This document shows positions 44,601 through 56,138 of a stretch of 64,000 nucleotides of DNA, in pieces. The position numbers and the translations under genes were made by a program. The notes beneath the pieces were generated by a model. The model was given only the letters and a program-made list of their open reading frames with translations. It was not told the DNA's origin and ran no database searches. The stretch's first letter is position 1, and every line of letters begins with the position of its first letter. Source of the stretch: Escallonia rubra (taxonomy: Eukaryota; Streptophyta; Magnoliopsida; Escalloniales; Escalloniaceae); contig JAVXUO010001354.1 of the NCBI GenBank assembly GCA_033065855.1, positions 1-64,000 on the forward strand, written 5' to 3'.

Positions 44601-45577
44601 TTATTCACATTATTCTTTTTTTTTTTACCATTATTTGGCTTGTCACGCAGTTGTTAATTAACTTTCAAACATGACTTTTGCCTAATCAAATTAGGTATTC
44701 AACTATCTTTGTAATTCTGGGGAAAGAAAAAAAAAAGTACAAATGGAGGTAGGATATAAGCATGCATATGCAAAGAGCATAGAATAGGCCACTTGAATCA
44801 ATGGTTTCTTTTTCTGCAGGGAGGGAGGGAAGGAGGGAGGAAGATATGTGAGTCCTTGTTCTCATCTGCATGCGTGAACACAAAGAAGAAGTGCGTTGAG
44901 AAAACTTCATCACCTCATTAGTCCATTAACTTTACCACAAGAGACACAAAAGAAACTCCCATCCAACTTGGCACAGCAACCTTCCATTGATATGCCGGCT
45001 CGTTCGTGCTTTAAGGCACACTTTAGATGGCATGACATTCCACAAGACTCCCATTCGTCAGGATGATCAGATTCACAGCAGATCCAAAGACTAGGATCCT
45101 TATTATCATCATACTGATGACAGATACAGCAAGAACATCTTTTGCAAAAATTATCTTCTGGGCTCATAGTAGCTCTGCATGCTAGATTCTGACAAAGCAG
45201 AAGTTTTACTGTTTCTCTCTTGTTCTTCCAGGGAGCATGATCAGGTCTAACGGATACTTCAAGCAGCTGCTCTTCCTTCCTCTGCCTTTTAAAACCAGTT
45301 ACAGTGTTGGATGGATGCAAAGCAAGACTATCATCTGTAGTTTCCTTGGACTTCTTAGAAACCAACTTTAAGAGGTGCTCTATCATTTTAGGTTTTGACA
45401 ATCCAGTGTACTTCCTCTCTTCACCCATTTCAGCACATATGATTTCAAGAAGTTCTCTGCGCGTCAATGAGCTTAAAATCTTTGGGGCATCTTTTGACAA
45501 CTGAGCGATCTCGCGAACTAGTAGTCTTCTATCTTCCATGCTCAGCTGATTACATTTTGCAGGGTCAAGTACAAAAT
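41601..45577 (-). CDS. VIL: VIN3-like protein (PHD-like finger, FN3, VID domain)
   Basis: Exons 45577-44914, 44404-44085 and 42505-41601 join cleanly through GT-AG sites (ATGAG|GTGATG, CAGAA|GTAAGT). From the ATG at 45539 this gives 616 residues. The frame remains open upstream to an acceptor (TTCTCAG) at 45578 with a family-like FVLDPAKCNQLS, so a short first exon lies further upstream and was not found. A Cys-rich PHD-like module spans about 113-205, a KRQRK basic stretch lies near 82, an FN3-type region covers about 318-395 and the C-terminal VID region about 530-600. VIN3-like proteins associate with Polycomb PRC2 and help silence FLC-type repressors after cold. Intron 2 holds a TE. Confidence 0.85.
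42754..44029. mobile_element. TE with inverted ends in intron 2 of the VIN3-like gene, about 1.28 kb
   Basis: The left segment 42758-42845 (GTCAATTACACCCGGCACTA onward) matches the inverted segment 43950-44029 (AGTTAATTACACTCGGCAAT when read inverted). Matching extends through CAACTTTCAAAATTACACTCCGC against CAACTCTCAAAATTACGCTCCGC. The flanks TCTATATTA and TCTATTATA look like an imperfect 9-bp target duplication. That size, the long ends and the CCACC-rich interior suggest a non-autonomous MULE. It lies 249 bp from the exon 3 acceptor and 55 bp from the exon 2 donor. Confidence 0.65.
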
Positions 45578-46787
45578 CTGAGAATGGAATATAAGAACAA
45601 GCTCAGCTTGAAAGCCCATAATTACGTGTGTATCAGAATACTGCAAAATATAGTCCATGGCAAAGCTAAACCTGGCGACTAATTACGAGTAAATCATATT
45701 AGATGCGCATTAGTGAAAAATAATAAATGAGGCTCAAATTACATAAACAGTTGAATGTGCCTTACAGAGAAGATAAAAAAGACCACCTTTTTTTTTTCAA
45801 TTTTAATTGCTATATAGTAGGCCATTATTGAATGATCGGCAAAGTTTCTGAATGTTCCTTTAGTCGTTTATCTGAGTGGATGGCCCATCTTTTTCCTTCC
45901 TGTTCTTAGAATAACAGCTATGGAGATTGAGCCTCAACACGCGCAGACTCCTAACTGAGGCACGTAACGTCTATGTAGCATCTTCTGTTTGAGCAACATT
46001 GTCTGTTTGATGAGTACATATAAAGACCGCAAAGAGAGTACTCAAATCTGCATAAAGTAGTCTGAGCTCCTTTGAGCAAAATCTATGTTTTTAGCTTAAA
46101 AAAAATGCTATTTACACGAGAGAATAACTGACTTGATGTTTTTTATGGAGTTAATAGGATCACTCTGGGAAATAAATCAAACCCTTTCAACTTTACATAT
46201 AGCATGTATACTCATGAAGATGCTTTGGGACACTTAAAAGAAGAGTTTATGCGGTTGACCACTGAACTATAATACAAAATTCATTTTAGTCACTGCCCAC
46301 CTGACTTCGATTTGTATCAAAGTGACCATCAAATTCTTCAAATGATCCCAATTAGGTTAATCAGTTAGTTTTGGCCCGTTAATTTCCCATGCACATGAGG
46401 CTTAAGCAAGGGGCAAAACTGCTAAACGAAAAAGAAAACAAGATTCTCTTTTACATTTTCTAATTTTCGGTCAGACTTCTATTCAATTAAGCCCAACAAG
46501 ACTTCTTTCTGACAACTGACCCCACAGATTCTATTTGTTTTTCAATTGATCTCAACAACATTTCCTTTAATTAACCCCAAATAGATTCTCTTTTACTTCA
46601 ATTGACCCTAACAATATCTCCATTTTCCTCGATTGACCCCAACAAGATACTCTTCTTCTTTCCGTTGGATCGCCTACCTACCGACCTCCACCACCAGCCT
46701 CGCCGCCCACAACCAAGCCTCATTGCCCCACCCAAGCTTCGCCACCCACCACCATCATGACCAAGCCCCATTCAAGCCTCATTGCAA
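45578..46787. other. Region upstream of the second VIN3-like exon
   Basis: Must contain the first exon, intron and promoter of the VIN3-like gene unless that gene starts at 45539, but no exon could be placed. From 46248 there is TE-like sequence (TATGCGGTTGACCACTGAACTATAAT), repeated directly at 50344. It is followed by a CCACC-rich segment at 46640-46770. Confidence 0.4.
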
Positions 46788-47864
46788 GCAGAGCAATATT
46801 AATAATACTCATCAACAAGAACATATATTTCACTGTAAACCCACAAAAATTAAAGATTTAACTAACCTGAGAATGCAGGGTCCATGCCGGAAAACCTGCC
46901 CTATGGTTTTCTCACACTGCCACAGATGCAATAAAGTAAGATAAATTAAGAAAAGGAAAAGAAAACGAAAAAACCCACTTCTTGATATGCAGAATCACAA
47001 ACAAATAAATGGGTGTAAAGGAGATAAAAAGACGAACTACGTGAAAATAAAGGGATTTAAAGTGGGCAGAATAACAAGAACGAACATCGTGTGCACTGTG
47101 GAGAGAGAGAGAGAGAGGTGAGAGAGACAAAGGCATTGATGTTTAACTAATATACGGATGATTATAGAAAACCCCTTGACATTAGAAATAATTACAGTCA
47201 ACTCCATCAACTTTCCAAATGCTACATTTCAGACCAGAATCTTAATAATTCGTAACACATATACCCTTCCGTATTTTAAAAATACCAATAATACCCCTTA
47301 CCCTACCCACCCCACCTTCAACCTTTACACTTGCACTTTCGCGCGCACACACTCACAAACACATCCTATGCACCCAGTGCCGGCGCGCACACATTTACGC
47401 TGATCATTTAATACACATGCGCCGCGCGTATAGATAGACACACTGATTTGACTCATCCACAATCACACACGCACACATTGAATCACACAATCACAAACAC
47501 AACTACACACGCTCATTCTCTTCACCCACAATCACCAGTCTTGGCAGCGGTGATTGCAGCAATAGTGCATGTGTCCGTGGGGTGGGATAGGGAGCGAACG
47601 TGTGCGTGCGTGCTTGTTTTCGCGAGGTAATTATGTAGGGAAGGGGTGAGTAGCAGTGGGTCGCAGTGGTGGGTAGGGCATTTTGTGTGGGCTACAGTGG
47701 TGGGTGGTGCGGCTTGCGAAGGGTTGCGATGGTGGTGATGAGAGCAGTGGGGGGTTGTAATGGGCTGCCGCGATGGTTCGTTGTGCAGTGGGTGAAGGTG
47801 TGAATTAAATCAATTAGTGTGTGTATGTGTGAATTCATCTGACAGAGAGTCTTTGCATGAATTC

Positions 47865-47865
47865 A

Positions 47866-47903
<38 letters not shown>

Positions 47904-47938
47904 GAGGGGGAGAGAGAGAGAGAGGGGGAGAGAGAGAT
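47865..47938. repeat. GA-rich microsatellite in the fold-back centre
   Basis: A run of GA repeats with GGGGA interruptions. Open frames here are pure Arg/Glu low complexity. Confidence 0.85.
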
Positions 47939-49481
47939 TGGTGGTGGCGCCCTGGTTATGCTTGATGGTGGTGTTGGACTTGAAGGAGAAGACCAAGAAG
48001 CGGGTGGGTCTTCTGTCAAAAAGAAAAAAAATTGGAAAGAAAAGGACGATGGCATATGAAAGGAATATTTAACACAAACAAAGGCGTAGTTTTTTTAAGA
48101 ATTGTCTTTTCATCTAAAACGTTAAGGCAGTCCATATTCCATTCCATCCAATAAAAGGGCGCATTTGATATTTTTCACCCAGTTGATACACGCGTATAAT
48201 TATCCCCCAACCTCAAGTGTTGGATAAAATTATAGCTAGTATATATGCTTCTCCACTTTTGCAAAAGGAAAAGGTATAATGAAATAAAAGGTCGTTATAG
48301 AATGCTTGCCAAGTATGCACATAGAAAGAAATTTTTTAAGTAACGTAAAACATTTTAATTAGTCATAAGGTACAATCGAGCATAATTTCTCTTACGTTCT
48401 TCGTTGCGAAAGCAGGTGAGTGCCGCTTTTATGCATTTCGGTTACATAAAGAGTTGTGTCAAAAGTTGTCGCGAACTGTTTTAAAATTGATAATAACAAA
48501 TCATTTTCAATTAGGAAGACGCGCAATGTGGCGAGGATTAGCAAAGAGTGTGCTACTGAATTGCATAGTAAACAAGTCTAGCTCTGGTGTTTGCATTTAT
48601 TTGGTAAAAGCAAACGAGGACTATTGAGCTTTTTGAACTCATTCTTGGATGACACGCTTTCATTATTTACAGGGAGAACTAGCATGAGGCGGGACCCTTG
48701 AGACAAAAACTTGGTTTGATAAAGATAAGTTTGTCGCGTTTTCAGATAAGGTTGCCTTTAGACGACCAATAAGAAGGAAAAAAGGGTAAAAGATTAGGTT
48801 GCTTTTTAGAATCAGTATCTGACGGGGGTTGGGGGGTTTAGGGTGGGGGTTCTCGGTGATAGTAGTAATCTTCACTGGCTAAGGGCCACGGCAGGGTCAC
48901 ATGGAGGATCTTGTGGTTGGATCCTAATCTCCAATTCGTCTATTTCATGCTTATCAGTGATGGTTAGTAAGTGTGCAGGCCCAACCTTTTTTTTTCTTTT
49001 GGAATCAAGATAATAGCTATGTCAAATAAGTAGGGGTGCAACTTATACATGTTGGTTAAAAAAATCAGTGTGCGCGGTTGTGTTTGTGATTGTGTGATAT
49101 TCAATGTGCCTGTGTGTGAGAGATTGTGGACAAGTCGAATCTATATGTATACGCGTGCTCGCGTGTGTGATTCAATCAGAGTGTATGTTGTGCGTGTCGG
49201 CGCTGGGCGCATAGGTCTGTGGGTGTGGGCGTGGTTGGGTGGGATGAGGGTGTGCGCGCGAAATTGCAGAGTGTAAAGGTTGAAGGGTGGGTGTGTGGAA
49301 GGGTAAGGGGGTATAAAGGGTTGTATTGGCATTTCCAAAATACGGAAGGGTATATGTGTTACGAATCATTAAGATTCTGGTCTGAAATGTAACATTTTGA
49401 AAGTTAATGGAGTTGACTATAATTATTTCTAACCTCAAGGTTTTTTTTTGTAATCATCCATATGTTAGTTAAACATGAATG

Positions 49482-49482
<1 letters not shown>

Positions 49483-49521
<39 letters not shown>
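49483..49521. repeat. (CT)n microsatellite in the right fold-back arm
   Basis: About 19 CT units at the point where the left arm has only a short GA run (47101-47117), showing expansion in one arm after the inverted copies formed. Confidence 0.85.
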
Positions 49522-49525
<4 letters not shown>

Positions 49526-49828
49526 GTGCACACGATGTTCATTCTTGTTATTCTACCCACTTTAAATCCCTTTATTTTTCATGTAGTTCGTCTTTCTATC
49601 TCTATTACACCCATTAATTCATATGTAATTCTGCATATCAAGAAGTAGGTCTTTTCCTTCTCTTTTCCTTTTCTTAATACTTTATTGCACCTGTGGCAGT
49701 GAGAGAAAACCATAGGGCAGGTTTTCCAGCATGGACCCTGCATTCTCAGGTCAGTTAAATCTTCAAATTTTGTGGGTTTACAATAAAACATGTGTTCTTG
49801 TTGATCATTATTATTAACATTGCTCTGC

Positions 49829-50343
49829 TAATAATTTATTAGCATTGAAAAAATCATTCAATATGTGTTTGGTTTTCAACTTTGGTCTTTTTTGGTGAGT
49901 TTTTTGTTTTTTGGAACTGTTTATTGCTATGTTATTGACAATGCAGGTTTGTTGCAGATGGGTTTTTTTTTTTTGTGTTCTTGTGGTTCTGATAGCGTTG
50001 ATGCTTTTCTAAGCCTAAAGTTTGGTACTCTCTATGATTTACGTACTTTCTTCCTTGGTAATATTCTCCTGGCATCAGATATTGCTTAGAAGTATATCCT
50101 CTGCAATTTTTATTACATGTCCCAAGGAAATTATAAAACTCCCTTTTACACAATTCATTTCATGCTTTTGTTGCCTGAATTTTGCTGCAACTGATGCGTC
50201 AATATAATCGGGTTTGGGTGAATGTACTAACATATGCTTGCTTTTGGCTTGGAATTTATAACTATCTTGGGAAAAAATCATTACAAATGAGTGTTGTTTT
50301 AGTGAACACGTGGTCGTAGAATAATATTCTTTTCAGAGTTAAA
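49829..50343. other. Spacer, no gene recognised
   Basis: T-rich sequence with short open frames in several phases, none with a recognisable motif. Confidence 0.4.
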
Positions 50344-50990
50344 TATGCGGTTGACCACGGTACTATAATGCAAATTTTACTTTGGTCATTGGACTTCAAT
50401 TTGTGTCGAAGTGACATTGGACTTGTCAATTTATCCAAATAAGTCATTTTGTTAGCTTCTGCGAACCCCATGTCTGTTAAGTGGCTTAATCCAAGAGCAA
50501 TTCCATCATTCTCTTCTCTTTTCTTTTTCTCTCTCATCTTCTCTTCTTCTTTCTCCTGTCACCACCACGACCAAGCCGCCGCTTCGCCCCACCACACCCA
50601 AGCCTCACCACCTATCACCATCACCACACCTTCATCACTGCCGCCATAAAAAACCCCTTCGATCTACTTACTTTTTTGAAAAGTTTTAATTCTTTGGAGG
50701 CAGGTCAGACCACCACCATGCCAACTCTGTTGCCATCGCCGTTGTTTCACAGCCACTGGCCCACTAGTATGACCCCAATTCTCACCACTCATCATCACCA
50801 ACATGCCAAAATCATCTGATCACAACTGCACCAAGCACCCACCCAAGCCCTCTTACACAATTCCTCTCCACCCATCTCCACCATCCATCATCATTTGACC
50901 ACCCACCCTAGCTGTTACCACTCTAATTTCAAAAACTGCTACCACTCTCTAGTATGCTGATCCACATCCATATCAAAACTTTGGATGTCC
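50344..50990. repeat. TE-like block, direct repeat of 46248-46770
   Basis: TATGCGGTTGACCACGGTACTATAAT at 50344 matches 46248 in the same orientation. Both are followed by a CATTGGACTTCAATTTGTGTCGAAGTGAC-like phrase and a CCACC/CAAGCC-rich interior. It cuts off the 3' end of the hAT transposase remnant that follows. Confidence 0.5.
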
Positions 50991-52587
50991 TTCATCAGAG
51001 CATCCTTGTCGGTTTAAACCTTGTCCACATTATTTCCCATAGGGGAATAGTGTTCATAGAGTCGATCCTTGAGAGACTTATAGTCATCAAACACTTTCTT
51101 TTGGTCGCAAGTAGGATATAACAGTCCCCAAGACTAAACTTCACATATTTTAACTTATAATAAGGATCTAAAATCACTGCAATGATCAACAACGAATTAA
51201 TTTTTTCAATGCTGCAATACATATCAAATTGTTTCCTCATTTTCTGGGCCACACTTCTAAATAAATTCATTATCAGTACCCGCCCAACTCAAGATAAGTC
51301 CTTGGATCCTATACATCTCATGAATACAAAGATTAGAGATTACATACTTAGCCCTAGATACTCGATAGCTTGCAACGTAACACTGCTCCAAGTAAGTGGT
51401 AAGACTTTTAACTGTCATCCAATCTTCTTCCGTAACGATGTGACCTACCTCAACTATGAAATTGCGATCATGCTCCTCTAACTTCTCAAACACCCTTTGA
51501 TACTCAAGCGCGGTGGTCAATATAAGATAAGTTATATTCCACCGCTTTTGAACATCCAAACACAAAGACCTCTTGGCTACAATCATTTCTTCCTCGACAC
51601 ATTGTTTAAAAACTTGCAATCGTGATGGAGAACTTCTCGCATATTTCACATAATCTCTTACACGTAACACCAACTCCTTATCTTCCTCAATCCCTTTTCT
51701 CACAATTAAGTTCAAAACATACGCAAAACATCTAAAATGCATACTCTCCACCCATACGACTCATTCTTCCTAGCAAATTCTGTTTTCAATTTCGAAAGTG
51801 CAACATCATTTGAGGAAGCATTATCCACACAACAATTGTACAAACTCTGTCACGGAATCCCCATTCTTTTAAGCATGTTCTAATAGCTTGTGCAATGTTT
51901 TCGCCCTTAAGTGGAGTAGGAAGCACATGAAAATTGAGAATCTTTTCTGTAACCTCCAATTCTTGTCGATGTAATGTGCTGTCAAGCACATATATCCAAG
52001 AGTTTGAATAGAAGTCTATAAATCTGTTGTGAAACACACTAACGAAACAAAACTTTCAAAGATTTGCTTGAGAATAGCTTTCTCACTCACATATATGGAT
52101 ATGCAATCTTTTGTGATTGTAGTCCGTGAAACAAGCTAAAATTTAGGTCGCATTGCATTTACAAAACTTTTAAACCCCTCTTTTTCCATAAAGCTAAAGT
52201 GTAATTCATCAATAATTATCATGCAGCAAGCTCCTTGCGACAAAAATCTTTATTAAAACTCGACCTCATCCTAATAACTTGGTCACAATTGTTGTTTGAT
52301 GATTGAGATGTAAGCAATTTTTGATATTCTTTGCAGCTATTATACACATGACTCGTGAGTGTACTAGTTCTAAAACTCCCCTTATCATTGCATGTCACAA
52401 ACACTCTGTTACTATACTTACAAATTGCTTCAATATCTATACCTTCATCATTTTTCACCACGTCAAAATGATCCCAAACATGAGATGTTAAATAAGTTTT
52501 CTTGCGCTTACCTTTACCTATGCCGCTGCGATTTCCTTCTTTAGGACTCACCACAGAACCAGTTGTTGTGGAGTTGCTCTCGTCCAT
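50991..52587 (-). pseudogene. hAT-family transposase (BED finger type), decayed and truncated
   Basis: The ATG at 52587 opens a Ser/Thr-rich leader and then a damaged BED finger region (TSHVWDHFDVV, a single C..., FRTSTLTSHV) at about 52510-52330. Later frames give the hAT core: KILNFHVLPTPLKGENIAQA near 51950, MHFRCFAYVLNLIVRKGIEE at 51750, SLCLDVQKRWNITYLIL near 51550, and IIAVILDPYYKLKYVKF near 51180. The C-terminal dimerisation region is absent, replaced by repeat DNA from about 50990. Multiple frameshifts and stops show a dead copy related to plant RICESLEEPER/DAYSLEEPER-like hAT proteins. Confidence 0.75.
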
Positions 52588-55245
52588 CAATATTGAAGAA
52601 GCATTCTCGTCGGTTAGACTTGCCTTCTTTCACAACCGGGTTTGTAACAGCCGACTCTGCTCCTGCTTGGAAGATGAATAAATGGAATCAGCAATGTTCA
52701 GGCCAAATCAAGCTAAATCACAAAACCAATCAATATTCACAAAGAAGTATTGAGAGCAACTCAATACTGAAACTCACTTACTAAATTCACTTCTAAAACT
52801 CACTTGTGATGATATCAATAATAGGTTGTTCGTATTGCGTAAAAAGTGTTCTCCCTACGGTAATAAAAGATCTGATCATATGCAAAAATAGTGTGACTAA
52901 TCATATGCAGTAATAGTATTGAGCGACAACCATTTTTTCACATTAGCACTATCAATTTTCTCTTATTGATGGGATAGAAAGGCATGCAGCTAAAAATCAT
53001 ACTTTGCACCTAGGCTGACAATAAAACCATGGGATGGCGCATAGCCACATGCTAGTTAATTTTGTATGAAGCTTCCCTAAGAATGTCTTTGAGGAAATGT
53101 TAGAAAAGGATGGGAGATCCGAGGGAGTGAAAAGAATGAAAGACTACAGTATTGAAAATAGAGTGAGTCTCTTGGAAGCATTTTGTGTTGGCGGGGAACC
53201 ATTAACTCAAGGAGATAACTTCTAGAAATATTGACATTTTCTTCCACTCAAGATGGGACCATATAGTGGCTGGGAACCATTAAATCAAGAAAGCCTGCAC
53301 AAATGAAGGACCAAGGGCAATGCAATGCACACTTTATCACTCTTTCAAGTCAAAAGAGAATAAATGAGTGTTTTGGTGGCTAATTTACCGGATAGTGTCT
53401 GGACGCAAAAAGATTAGTTACCCAGGGATCTACCTGATCCTGGTTGCAAGAATAACCTCAACCAATCCAACCCACCTGCTTGCCAAGTCTAGTTGTAGTG
53501 AGCACTGCCGCCACAGGCAATTTGGTTGAACTTGGCAGGGTGGTTGCCGTGGTGCACGACTTTTGGGTTATTGAATTTGGATTTAGACTTACGGGTAGAT
53601 TCCAAATTTACTTTCAATAGACATAAGGCCGCTAACCGGTCCTAACCTTCATCTTAACAACTTAGCGGTGTAATACCAACTTGGCCGCTAAAGGAAATGA
53701 AGATAGTGGAGGATGAAACCAGGGCTGGGATTTATATGAAATTTCTAGAAAACCAAAGTTGTGTCACCATGTCCAAACAACTTTAACTTAAATCCTGATA
53801 GCATTACAATTACGAGAGCAGTAACATGTGCCAAAAAAAAAAAAACAGCAGACTGGTAAAATGAAGACTTTGATGCCTGAACACCTATCATTTTTCGGTC
53901 AAGTGAAGTATTTATGCCCCCCCTCCCATCTAAGATTCAACTTTTTCAGAATGAAGTGTGAACAATAACATTAGAATGCATTGCAGACAAAGAAGCGTAC
54001 ATGTCCATAATTTCCAAAAATAATCATTGACACGCATAATAATGGTTAAAAGTTGCAAATTACATTCACTGACACTGGTTGTTACAAGAAGTTGACAATG
54101 GGAATACTACCAACAAGTTCACACCCACAAATTGAGCAATAACTAAGCAAAAGAAAAGGCAAGATCATTTGAGATTTGCAACCATGATCAAGAAACATAG
54201 CCTTAGAATTCATGTAAAGTAAATATTCGGCAAGGACAAGTAAACAAGAAGATAAGTTGCATGCCCTAACTGCTCGTAGTATTCGAAAATGTAAACCTTC
54301 TTAGTTGACCATCATTGGTCTTTCAAGTCCATTGGAACCCAATAACCTTAATTCCGGGAACTACAGATTATCGATTATCTACATGTTAACGCTCCTAAGT
54401 TACTCGCACCTAAACCACTACCAGAGAAAGTATAGTAGTGAACGGTAACGTCTAGTTTCACAGAATCCAGGCAGCAAAGTTTAAATTCATAAAGGGACAT
54501 GTAAGCAACAGTCAGACTACGGGTGTGGGTGTGCGTGTGAACAATGAAGCCCCCCCGGGGTTGGGGGTGGTGCAAGTACCTCAAGCTCGGGAGATAAGAG
54601 GGGGTTGAACAGCGGTGAACAATGACGCGACCACTGTGTCTTCGCCGGAGAAGCAGGAGCGGACTGTCGGGAACCCTAGAAATTGATTTGGGCAAAATTA
54701 GCTACTGCGTCTGCCGATAGTCGGGGAAGGAGAGATTGAAAGGGATCTTCATTGACTTGGTTTTTTCCTTTTTTTTTTTCTGGGTGAGGGTGGGTTACCA
54801 TCGGATTAGGATCCTTTTGGCCATGAAATGAAAGCTTATCATCATAAATTTTATCAAGAGCGAGAAAATACTTTTAGCGATAATTTTTTTGTCATTAAAT
54901 TTGCTACGGCATAGATAATGTATAGCCAGCAGAAGATCCTTATCTTTTAGCTTGATTTTAACGGGCTTGACTAAATTTAGTTCATTTAAACATTTGACCA
55001 AATCCACTTTTAAAAAAGTTGGGTTTAATGGATTAAAGCTTGTCCATAAGTGAGGTTCGTTGGTTAAGGCTCAATCTAATCGAGCCCAAATTGCAGTCTA
55101 TAAATAAGTGGACTTTGGTCCAAGTTTGTACTTAATAATGTTCTAATCAAAATACTTTTGATATTTGGAGAAGCCGAAAGTAAGATTTTATCGTAAAAAT
55201 CATCGCTTTACAACAAATTTGACTAGAGTCACTACAAATAAAAGG

Positions 55246-55247
<2 letters not shown>
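52588..55247. other. Gene-free interval, unassigned
   Basis: No gene or TE with definable ends was recognised over 2.6 kb. The minus-strand frame at 54695-54375 is Arg/Ser/Leu-rich with no domain; its GC-richer setting (54530-54680, with TTCGCCGGAGAAGCAGGAGC) could be a leader of a gene read leftward, but no coding exon follows. 54795-55007 is AT-rich and non-coding. Confidence 0.35.

Positions 55248-55296
<49 letters not shown>
55248..55296. repeat. (TA)n microsatellite at the left edge of the giant element
   Basis: About 24 uninterrupted TA units immediately before GGGAGCTGATCCTTTG, the first base of the probable element. Insertion next to TA runs is seen for several plant DNA elements. 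Confidence 0.9.
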
Positions 55297-55299
<3 letters not shown>

Positions 55300-55346
55300 A
55301 GCTGATCCTTTGACAGCGTAGGCAAAATAGGATATCTTGCCAGCGC

Positions 55347-55386
55347 GATCTGGCCGTCCATCCCGAAGGGATGGACGGTCCAGATC
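55347..55386. repeat. Perfect-but-one hairpin near the left end
   Basis: GATCTGGCCGTCCATCCC, a 3-nt loop, and GGGATGGACGGTCCAGATC form a stem of 18 pairs with one bulged base. It lies 50 bp inside the probable left end and differs from the GTCCGCTA palindrome family. Confidence 0.8.
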
Positions 55387-55411
55387 ACTTTTTTTTGCGG
55401 CGCTGTCAGTC

Positions 55412-55622
55412 GTCCGCTACACAGTCTCGCGGACGGATCTTTTTACCATCTTGCCCTCGCTCACCCGTCCGCTAGACTGTGTAGCGGACGAACACATCCT
55501 CCGACAAAAAGTAGTCCGCTACACTGTCCAGCGGACGACTGTCATTCTGACAAAATTGTGACTTGTCTGACACAAGTGTGACTTGATGTCGGCAATTCTG
55601 TCCGCTACACAGTATAGCGGAC
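55412..55622. repeat. Palindrome cluster 1 (4 copies), left end of the giant element
   Basis: Copies at 55412-55434, 55467-55489, 55514-55536 and 55600-55622. Each has the arm GTCCGCTA and its complement TAGCGGAC (with one or two substitutions) around a 7-nt centre such as CACAGTA or GACTGTG. The whole element-specific cluster lies upstream of the transposase leader. Confidence 0.88.
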
Positions 55623-55699
55623 AGTATTGCCCATCCCCACTACTCAATTTTCTTTCAGCACAATTTTCTTCTACTCAATTCTTTCAGCACAATTTTCTT

Positions 55700-56138
55700 C
55701 TCCTTCAGACTCGCTTCCATTTCCAGCTGCCTTCAAGCTTCGAGTAACACTTGCTTCAAGCTTCGCTCAAGCAAGGTAAGTTTGCTTCAAGTTTTCTTGA
55801 TGTTCTAGAAATTTGTCACTGTATTCATCAATTTGTGATTTTATACTCTAGATTTTTTGTGATGTTCTAGACATGATGTTCATCAAAAAGGTATAATTTG
55901 TTAACTTTATATTTAATTCATTATAGTTTAATTCGATTTTTTGGCATGATGAATTCGTCTATTTATCTTACTAATTTAAATTTGTTATGTTCAATAAATT
56001 AATAATTGTTAATTTGGAGACACTTTTGAGATTATGCATACCGTATGTTTGCCATCCTAATTTTTAGGTAATATTTTCAGTTAGAAATGCCATTTGATTG
56101 TTAAGCGTAGTCTATTTCTACACAGCTCTTGTTTCACA
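55700..56138 (+). promoter_or_regulatory. Inferred leader of the transposase gene with an intron
   Basis: A donor GCAAG|GTAAGT at 55775/55776 and an acceptor ATTTTCAG ending at 56080 frame a T-rich 305-bp intron. The downstream leader 56081-56138 has one short upstream open frame starting at 56087 and ending after five codons, which could lower translation. The transcription start is not visible. Confidence 0.5.

Larger units (their letters stand above)
46788..49828. mobile_element. Fold-back element with inverted arms of about 740 bp
   Basis: Left arm 46788-47525 and right arm 49060-49828 are inverted copies over their whole length. Matched landmarks are GCAGAGCAAT, CCTATGGTTTTCTC, a TTTAACTAA..GGATGATTA junction, TTTCAGACCAGAATCTTAAT, ACACATATACCCTTCCGTATTTT and CACACAATCACAAACACAAC. 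The centre (47526-49059) is non-coding. Such a structure can be a fold-back or MULE-type element or an inverted duplication of a smaller element. No transposase is encoded. Confidence 0.75.

Noticed and set aside
47817-48072. Arg/Glu-rich open frames
   Set aside because: Products of the GA microsatellite.
54375-54695. Minus-strand 106-codon frame as a gene
   Set aside because: Arg/Ser/Leu-rich with no domain or supporting exons; it may only be leader-like sequence.
55347-55386. Hairpin read as a Helitron 3' end
   Set aside because: No CTRR terminus follows, no Rep/helicase gene is present, and the transposase beside it is MULE/FAR1-type.
56094-56138. Longer N-terminus for the FAR1-type transposase
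   Set aside because: It would start from TTG; the ATG at 56139 lies just after a good splice acceptor and gives the family-like start.
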